Assembly: GCF_000003605.2 (NCBI RefSeq)
Contig: NW_003156759.1
Coordinates: forward strand, 1-27,060
Length of the DNA stretch: 27,060 bases
Origin: Saccoglossus kowalevskii
Lineage: Eukaryota > Hemichordata > Enteropneusta > Harrimaniidae
Direction: 5' to 3'
Shown: positions 19,883-27,060 of the stretch, piece by piece
Numbering within the stretch: the stretch's first letter is position 1
How the letters are laid out: every line of letters begins with the position of its first letter
Position numbers and translations under genes: made by a program
Notes under the pieces: generated by a model
Seen by the model: only the letters and a program-made list of their open reading frames with translations
Databases searched by the model: none
Told to the model about the DNA's origin: nothing

Positions 19883-19908
19883 ATGACGTAGAGATGACGA
19901 ATTTGTGA
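19883..19908 (+). promoter_or_regulatory. Two minimal upstream ORFs
   Basis: ATG-ACG-TAG at 19883-19891 and a four-codon ATG frame at 19894-19908 lie within 61 bp of the NRF-like start, both out of its frame or closed before it. If the mRNA begins upstream they could dampen translation. The transcription start is not known. Confidence 0.3.
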
Positions 19909-19943
19909 TAACCAAGATTACGTTCAGCCTCATCTCAGAAAAC

Positions 19944-20292
19944 ATGTCGCTGCTGTACACACTGGTAATATTGGTGCTGTTGCTTCCAAGCCACAGTTCC
20001 CATATATCAGCGCACGAGCTCCGCAAGGGATCTGCACCGTTTACCTCCAAACTATCTATTTCTGAATCGCTCAATCCAGATATCCATGGGACTGTAGATT
20101 CCAATGACTTTAAACACTTGTCATTAGTGGAAGACGTTTGGAAATCAGTGTCCCGCCTCCCATGTGTACGGAACAACGGGCCGAGTAACTTGGACCACAG
20201 CACAGCGCGGATGAATTTATCCGAGCAATGTCGTCGTGATCTGGAAGAATATTACTGCGATCTTGAAGAATCTGAACTTTACGCCTTACAGA
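19944..20292 (+). CDS. First coding exon of a nose-resistant-to-fluoxetine (NRF-6)-like protein
   Basis: From ATG 19944 (an in-frame TGA at 19884 and no earlier in-frame ATG) the exon encodes 116 codons plus one base and stops at a GTATGT donor (20293). A hydrophobic signal peptide, MSLLYTLVILVLLLP, leads a secreted region. Near the end SEQCRRDLEEYYCDLEES and YALQ resemble the start of the NRF domain, where the next residue is usually Met. The phase 1 junction supplies the A of such a codon. NRF-6-like proteins normally continue into a multi-pass acyltransferase-3 domain. No later exon was recognised in the window, so the gene either has a very long first intron or is a fragment. Calling it NRF-like rests on short motifs. 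Confidence 0.6.
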
Positions 20293-21234
20293 GTATGTAT
20301 TTTTAATAATCAAATTATCAAAGACACACATTCTTTTAAAAATGACAAATAGTCAATGGCAGGTTTTATTATCAGTTGTAGTAGCATGTCAACAAACCTG
20401 CAATTTTCATCCCAGTGCTTAATTAGTGATATTATCAGTTTTCTAATGTTTGGGAATAGTGTCTAGATTATCATTAGCGGTCAAGGATATATTTATTTGA
20501 TGTCATGCTTCAATACAAATATAAATACAGGTGAGAGGTCGAAACAAGTCAGCCGTCTAAGCCTCTGAAAAATGGGGCGTTTACGGTACATCGATCTACA
20601 AAAAACTTTAATAATCCAAAATGTAGACCAAAACTGAATTTTAAGACATTATTTATTTATAGTTGATAATTTGATATTTTTTCATCAAACTGACAATGCG
20701 TGTGTACGCATGTTTCGTGTCAGCTGCTAGGGCATGGCTATTGGGACAGAAAGCTGTTTATGTTCAGAACTACAAAACTGCACTGACAACCCAGAGAATA
20801 CAATCGACGTGCATTATCACGTCACTGGCATGTAGTAATGTTATTTAATGCGCAATCCTTAAACAGATGCTTAAAATAGACGAATATGTTATATGATCAC
20901 AAATCCAATCATATTAAATCAATCTTACCATATTTACACTTGACATACTCGTACAGTGAACGGTCACACATTACTGTTCCCAGTTCATGCTTCCCATCTA
21001 ATACTGCTAATCATGTTACTCGAAATGCATAATAATTTATTTATTTATTAATTTATTTATTTGTTTGTTTGTTTATATACTCCTGCGCTTGATTATTATT
21101 AAATTACTTCTTATCAACAGAATCACTCTGCAAAAGGTCGGTTTGAGTTTTGCCAAAGAACAATGGCGTTTAGACTGCATTTTATATAAGGTGCGCCGAT
21201 ACATCACGTGATAGTTTGTGCCGTATATTCTGAA
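20293..21234. other. Probable intron 1 of the NRF-like gene
   Basis: No coding sequence was recognised. It contains a (TTTA)n/(TTTG)n tract at 21033-21076 and otherwise ordinary AT-rich DNA. The intron would extend further right through the repeats if the gene is intact. Confidence 0.4.
21033..21076. repeat. (TTTA)n/(TTTG)n microsatellite
   Basis: TTTA units followed by three TTTG units, a compound tetranucleotide repeat with one interruption. It is located in the presumed NRF intron. Confidence 0.75.
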
Positions 21235-21305
21235 GTACCTGTAGCAAAATAGTTAGCGTGTGCACTCATCAGCAAGAAGAGTGTGGGTTCTACTCCTATG
21301 CTTGA
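21235..21305 (+). repeat. tRNA-like sequence, possible SINE head or tRNA pseudogene
   Basis: TAGCAAAATAG (from 21242) resembles a pol III A box, followed by TTAGCGTGTG. GGTTCTACTCC (21287-21297) resembles a B box (GGTTCGANTCC). They are separated by a tRNA-like 35 nt with CTCATCA, which would be a CAT anticodon loop. The anticodon stem does not pair well and no acceptor stem is clear, so a functional tRNA is unlikely. Confidence 0.42.
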
Positions 21306-22050
21306 CTGCATACTTATTCCACGCAATACACGTGTAATTGTAATTGGGCCCGACCCGTTGACAAGAAATGATTGTATGAGTGAGAATACTACGTATTTTT
21401 GCTGTTTGGTGCTAAGTCAAACAAAACTACGTATTCAGGTAATTGGTGGCTGTACAGGTGAAAATGCAGGCAAATTCACTTGTCACTAGTTTGGAGGTAG
21501 CAGCCACATTCTATCTAACAAATTCAACATTTTTTGTCCGTCTATTAAATGTTTCACTGTCAGATAACTGCTAGATTTCATTTACACATTTAGACAAATG
21601 AAGTGAAATCCAGTATACTACAATCACCAGAGTTGAAGCTAAACTTACAGCAACCAAAAACATCTATGTCACAGTGTAAGGCCTGCTTATTGCTATTGAG
21701 AGGGGGTTCTTCTACTTCTAGAATGGGGGTAGACAAGACAATAGTACCGGAAATGAAATACACTAAAATATCAAGTTAAAGCTTCTGGCTTTGATATCTC
21801 TCAAAATAATTACAAGAAACAAAGCACAAAAAAAATACAATGAATAAATTCACCACAATAGGGGATTGTCTAAGGAAGTGTGCATTGGTGATAACTCACA
21901 GTTGCAGGATGTAGAAATAGATGACAGTCAACACAACGACGAAGCAATACAAGAGTTTTGCTTGCAGAGGAACGCTTTTATTCTAGAGGGCACCGGAGAT
22001 CACAAAGCAGTTCATACAAGTCTCGCAGAATGATGCGTGTAGCCTGAATC

Positions 22051-22508
22051 TCCGGGGGGGGGGGGGGGGGTACTCCCATTGATGTGCTATATGTATATGT
22101 GCCGCCAAAAGGGGTCCCAAATTCACCACTTCTGTCTGAAAAGGGGTATGTTTTTTTACCCTGTCTGTCTGAAAAGGGGTATCCTTTTTTCATTATTGCT
22201 GTCGAAAAAGGGGTCCATATTTTTCAAAAAACAGTCTCTAGAGCTTGAGTGGTCCAACAATCAGAGTAAAGCTGATTTTTTCTTTCTGTAATTTCATTTC
22301 AATCGTCAAAGTCCATTCCCGGGAGTCCACCTGCTTTTCCCTTGGTACCATTTGTGCTTACTGTCTGGAAATGGGTGTCAAATATCCACAGTTTGTCTGC
22401 TAAGGGGTAGAGCTCATTTCTGTCTGCTAAGGGGTAGGAGTTTCAAACCACCAGCTACACACCCCTGTCCGTATTTTTTGCAAGTACCACAATCACCCCC
22501 CACCCCGG
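22051..22508. mobile_element. G-rich foldback element with internal AAGGGGT repeats
   Basis: Starts with CC, a run of 17 G (22054-22070) and GTACT. It ends GTACC...CACCCCCCACCCCGG, an imperfect reverse complement. In between, a motif close to TGTCTGAAAAGGGGT or TGTCTGCTAAGGGGT recurs six times (near 22133, 22163, 22198, 22352, 22390, 22423). The inverted ends suggest a non-autonomous DNA element of about 460 bp. No protein is encoded. The frames through it repeat CLKRG only because the DNA repeats. Confidence 0.5.
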
Positions 22509-22989
22509 CCTGTATCACTTATCTCACAATAACGTAGTAGCAACACATAGGATATTAAAGTTGAAATGATGGACCCAACTATCTTCAGTCTAGCCTATGT
22601 ATAGGCATAAATGGCCCAGATTCAGGGACACCACCTGGATTTCCTAATGAGCCAATCAGAATGTGGTCTTGCTAGCAGCTGTCTCACGTAAGCAACTCAG
22701 TAGATTGTAAACATCCTTTATTATGTAAATCACAAGCATAACTGGTAGATTCAAATTGTCTTTCCAGAGTTGAAAACAAGTATGACCTGTCAATCACCTT
22801 TATGACAGTTATCACATGGCAATGCACACCGTTTCTTCCCATAATTTCATGCACAATTATATTTGCAGGGTTTGAGGTGATATGACAAAAACATAAAAAA
22901 TAGATGCTGACATTGCCCCCTCATCAAGACTGGACATGGCACATTTTCAATTCAATAATCAGCATTAATTGCCAATAAATTTATACAAT
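22509..22989. other. Intergenic or intronic stretch, nothing recognised
   Basis: AT-rich sequence between the G-rich element and the decayed reverse transcriptase. No coding, RNA or repeat signal is visible. Confidence 0.4.
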
Positions 22990-24740
22990 ACAATAGACAA
23001 AAGCGACTTGACTATTACGATGGGAAAAAAACACATAACAAGACTGTTGAGGGAATTGAAAAACAATATTCCAAACAAACTTGAAAATCTTGGCGAAACA
23101 GAGCCAAAGGAATAATGGATAATCAATGAATTGAAAAGCAACCAGAAAGACAATATCTGCCAAAACATAGCCAGTGTCAAGCTATTTAATCATTATTAAA
23201 GAACTTAACACTCACACTATAAAATGATAATTTGATACAGATATAGAAAATAATATTGAATACCTTGAGAAAAAGACATAAATATCCTGGGATTTAAATA
23301 CAAAATTCGATAACTGGGCTCAAAAATGGAAATTACCAGGCATAGACTGCATCTCCAATGAAATGATTAAAGCTCGCAGAAATATCCTCATTAAATAGAT
23401 CCAAATACTGTTCAATCTAATATTATTCACCGGATAATTTCAATTCCAAACAACTGGAATATATGAATTATATAGTCTATTTTCAAGAACATATATAGAT
23501 CAGTTATATCTACAAATTTAGTACATCTACCCATATCTTTGTATTAAAACAGTTGTTATATAAATATCTCAACAAGAAGAAAACGTTTGTGCTTGCTTTA
23601 TTGACTATATTTATGTATGGCACATAGTTGTACTTCACAAAATCCTGGACAAAAAACTAGCTATGGGAATTCCACTGGCAATCCAACTGAGTGAGAGTTC
23701 AAACTGGTATATAAAAACAGTTCCCAGTACAGAGGTATTAGGAAGGAAGATGGACTGAGTCCCCTCCTTTTTAATATATATTAATGATATCAAAGCAAAA
23801 ATTTTATCATCAAAAAATACCCCCTAATCATATTACAAAGCAAACTATCATGCCTATTATACGCGGATGACTTACTATTATTGTCGGAAAGTAGTTCAAA
23901 GTAGCAAAATGCCCTAAATTCATATTGTAAAAAATGGCACTTAGATAAAATCATTAAAAAAATAAAATAATAACTTCTTAATAAATTTGAAAATTTATGG
24001 TCTTATACTTACCTGAAATGAACACATCGGGGAAATTGCAAAGAGCTCAGGAGAATTTAATATATAGAGCCACAAAGGCTTGTTTTAGTCTTATACAACA
24101 GCTATTTTCACAAGGAAACATTCCATTAAAATTATATTGGAAATATTTGACTCTGTAGTACTTTCAGATACAAAAGGCATCCCAAATTGGGTGTCTAGTA
24201 TAAGGCAGACTATATGCCTTATAAACGAAAATGCCTTATGAATCAAAATTAACGCAATGAACACAGTATAACAACATATCTCAAAATATTAAACATTCTC
24301 TATTTGATGATGTCAAAAACAAACTGCGCACATATAGAAGAATACAAAAAATAATAAATAAAAGAGCTGCAGACCTCACATCTTTATATTTTTGAGTGGG
24401 ACAGCCAAGTTTCCACATACAAAAATACACATTATATTTCTACTTATTTTATTTTATAATATTTTCACTGATTTTTTTATAAAATTTACCATATACAAAT
24501 TAATTTGTTGGACACTATTTTATCTTAATATTTTACGATCCATATCCTTATATTTGAATCTGTTTCAAGACATTTGAAAAAAATATTTTAGAAGCATAGC
24601 AATACAACGACTAGATTTGGTGTCACAGTTTGCTCCCAATTCATATTGGAATATTGCCAGCAATAATTATAAAGCTTGTTCAGAGTACTATTTATTCCTG
24701 ACATCATACTCAGTGGCTAGTTCTCAGGATCTACAACAGT
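22990..24740 (+). pseudogene. Highly decayed non-LTR reverse transcriptase
   Basis: Across shifting plus-strand frames, RT landmarks appear in the right order: TEPKE-WIINELKSNQKDN (about 23100), PGIDCISNEMIKA (about 23337), LIYINDIKAK (about 23775), LLYADDLLLLSESS with the catalytic YADD (about 23853), NSYCKKWHL, KACFSLIQQLFSQGNIPLKL (about 24080), and NNISQNIKHSLFDDVKNKLR (about 24270). Stops and frameshifts occur throughout. The style is that of CR1/L2/jockey-type elements and is different from the Tx1-like LINE at 11118-16322. It is far older than that copy. Ends are approximate and no tail is recognised. Confidence 0.75.
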
Positions 24741-25130
24741 AAATAAATAAACAGAAATCATTTTGATGCTTGTTTTTTAGACGCCACTGCCATATCGCAC
24801 AGATATTCAACACCGCCATATCGAATTTGGATTTGGACCATACCAATTCAAGCTGCCGGGTGTCTAAACAATGACTCAATAAACACATCTTCCACCCACC
24901 ACACAAATTGTAGCCACAATTGAACAACCAAGAAAGCAACAAATATCAGACTGCATCTTGAAAACAACGAGATACCACATTACAACCATATACTCATTTG
25001 CATCTATGCACAACAAGCTTAGCCAATAGATGCACCTGACTCATCAAACTTTTGACCAACCGCTCATTCTAAATAGTGTTGAGTGAGGGCGCTATTTACT
25101 ATTGAGAGGAATCTTTTAAACGAATTAAAC
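24741..25130. other. Stretch with no recognised feature
   Basis: No gene or repeat was identified between the decayed RT and the second satellite. Confidence 0.4.
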
Positions 25131-25136
25131 AGATGT

Positions 25137-27060
25137 AATATTACAAGCAGTGAGTATCTAGTTATGCTTTAATAAGAGAAGGTATACAATTCACTCACCT
25201 GTAAACATACTATGGGATGACTTTTAACTTGTTCCTATAGATTTTGTAGCCTAGGCGCAGTGAATAGTTGTGCAATATATGATTTCTTAAGTAGTGATTG
25301 AGATTTAGTTCTGAAATTAAAATAAAATATTAAAATTAATTCATTACAATAATAATACAAGCAGTGAGTATCTAGTTATGCTTTACTTAGAGAAGGTATA
25401 CAATTCACTCACCTGTAACATACTATGGCATGACCTATAACTTGTGACCATAGGAGGGGTCAGTCTAGCCACAGTTGAAATCTTTTAAAATATGACTTCT
25501 CAGGTAGAGACTCAGCTTTAGTTCTGAAATTAAATTAAATTATTAAAATTAATTCATTAATATTACCAGCAGTGAGTATCTAGTTATGCTTTAATTAATG
25601 AAGGTATACAATTCACTCACCTGTAAACATACTATAGGATGACTTTTAACTTGTTCCTATAAATGTTGTTGTCTAGGCGTAGTGAATGGTTATGCGATAT
25701 ACGATTTCTTAAGTGGTGATTGAGATTTAGTTCTGAAATTAAAATAAAATATTAAAATTAATTCATTGCAATAATATTACAAGCAGTGAGTATATAGTTA
25801 TGCTTTAATTAGAGAAGGTATACAATTCACTCACCTGTAAACATACTTTGGCATGACCTATAACTTGTGACCATAGGGGGGATCAGTCTAGCCACAGTTG
25901 AAATCTTTTAAAATATGACTTCTCAGGTAGAGAATCAGCTTTAGTTCTGAAATTAAATTATATTATTAAAATTAATTCATTAATATTACCAGCATTGAGT
26001 ATCTAGTTATGCTTTAATTAATGAATGAATGTATACAATTCACTCACCTGTAAACATACTTTGGGATGACTTTTAACTTGTTCCTACAGATTTTGTAGCC
26101 TAGGCGCAGTGAATAGTTGTGCGATATATGATTTCTTATGTAGTGATTGAGATTTAGTTCTGAAATTACAATAAAATATTAAAATTAATTCATTACAATT
26201 CTAATATTAAAAGCTGTGAGTATCTAGTTATGCATTAATTAGAGAATGTATACAATTCACTCACCTGTAACATACTATTGCATGACTTATAACTTGTGAC
26301 CATAGGGGGGGGGGCATCAGTCTAGCCACAGTTGAAATCTTTTGAAATATGACTTCTCAGGTAGAGACTCAGCTTTAGTTCTGAAATTAAATTAAATTAT
26401 TAAAATTAATTCATTAGTATTACCAGCAGTGAGTATCTATATATGCTTTAATTAATGAAGGTATACAATTCACTATCCTGTAAACATACTATGGGATGAC
26501 TTTTAACTTGTTCCTATAGATTTTGTAGCCTAGGCGTAGTGAATAGTTGTGCGATATATGATTTCTTAAGTAGTGATTGAGATTTAGTACTGAAATTAAA
26601 TTAAATTGTTAAAATTAATTCATTAATATTACCAGCAGTGAGTATCTAGTTATGCTTTAATTAGAGAAGGTATACAATTCACTCACCTGTAAACATACTA
26701 TGGGATGACTTTTAACTTGTTCCTATAGATTTTGTAGCCTAGGCGCAGTGAATAGTTGTGCGATATATGATTTCTTAGGTAGTGATTGAGATTTAGTACT
26801 GAAATTAAATTAAATTATTAAAATTAATTCATTAATATTACCAGCAGTGAGTATCTAGTTATGCTTTAATTAGAGAAGGTATACAATTCACTCACCTGTA
26901 AAGATACTATGGGATGACTTTTAACTTGTTCCTATAGATTTTGTAGCCTAGGCGCAGTGAATAGTTGTGCGATATATGATTTCTTAAGTAGTGATTGAGA
27001 TTTAGTACTGAAATTAAATTAAATTATTAAAATTAATTCATTATTATTACCAGCAGGGAG
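25137..27060. repeat. ~209-221 bp satellite, alternating A/B monomers becoming A only
   Basis: Nine full units plus the start of a tenth. The marker TGAGTATCTAG recurs at about 25151, 25365, 25573, 25787, 25996, 26217, 26430, 26639, 26848 and (mutated) 27057. All share the ends (GCTTTAATTA, GTATACAATTCACTCACCTG, AAAATTAATTCATTA), but the middle is of two kinds: A (GGATGACTTTTAACTTGTTCC, TAGCCTAGGCG) and B (GCATGACCTATAACTTGTG, CAGTCTAGCCACAG). The order is A-B-A-B-A-B-A-A-A. The last three A units are spaced exactly 209 bp. The array continues past the window end. No coding potential. Confidence 0.93.

Noticed and set aside
21235-21305. Functional initiator- or Met-type tRNA gene
   Set aside because: The A and B boxes are only approximate, the anticodon stem is poorly paired and no acceptor stem was found. 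A SINE head or pseudogene is more likely.
22079-22537. ORFs with repeated CLKRG and LLRGR peptides
   Set aside because: The peptide repeats come from the short DNA motif inside the G-rich element. There is no independent coding evidence.

Overview
The window is the left end of a metazoan chromosome. It opens with about 250 bp of CCCTAA repeats, the C-rich strand of a TTAGGG telomere. Spliced genes, L1/Tx1-type and other non-LTR retrotransposons, tRNA-like and foldback repeats and satellites are all animal-like. The gene content (TC10/TCL-like Rho GTPases, a nose-resistant-to-fluoxetine-like exon) and AT-rich DNA would suit a non-vertebrate marine animal such as an invertebrate deuterostome or lophotrochozoan. 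The species cannot be named from this sequence.

Layout: 1-250 is telomere. 251-2007 is a G-depleted, pyrimidine-rich subtelomere with three copies of a roughly 125-bp block separated by telomere-like motifs. 2008-4583 has no gene but carries a perfect 44-bp palindrome. 4750-8268 holds minus-strand Rho gene 1 (three coding exons, 204 aa) with its promoter. 8340-9772 shows no gene. 10001-17235 holds minus-strand Rho gene 2, a tandem paralogue whose second intron contains an 856-bp assembly gap and an antisense L1/Tx1-type LINE (11118-16322). 17434-19502 is a 31-bp satellite that ends in an inverted copy of itself. 19944-20292 is a plus-strand first exon of an NRF-6-like secreted or membrane protein. 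20293-25130 is repeat-rich DNA with a tRNA-like element, a G-rich foldback element and a decayed reverse transcriptase. 25137-27060 is a second satellite of about 209-214 bp units that runs off the window.

The two Rho genes share orientation, splice positions and phases, a first coding exon of exactly 148 nt, a shortened Rho insert region and an alignable promoter with a MEF2-type site. Gene 1 keeps the catalytic switch II glutamine. Gene 2 has histidine there and stops right after its polybasic stretch, with no lipidation motif. The most interesting hypothesis here is therefore a linked pair of Rho proteins in which one copy has become GTP-hydrolysis-impaired and unanchored. Much of the rest is subtelomeric repeat biology: skewed DNA, satellites with higher-order structure, and dead retrotransposons.
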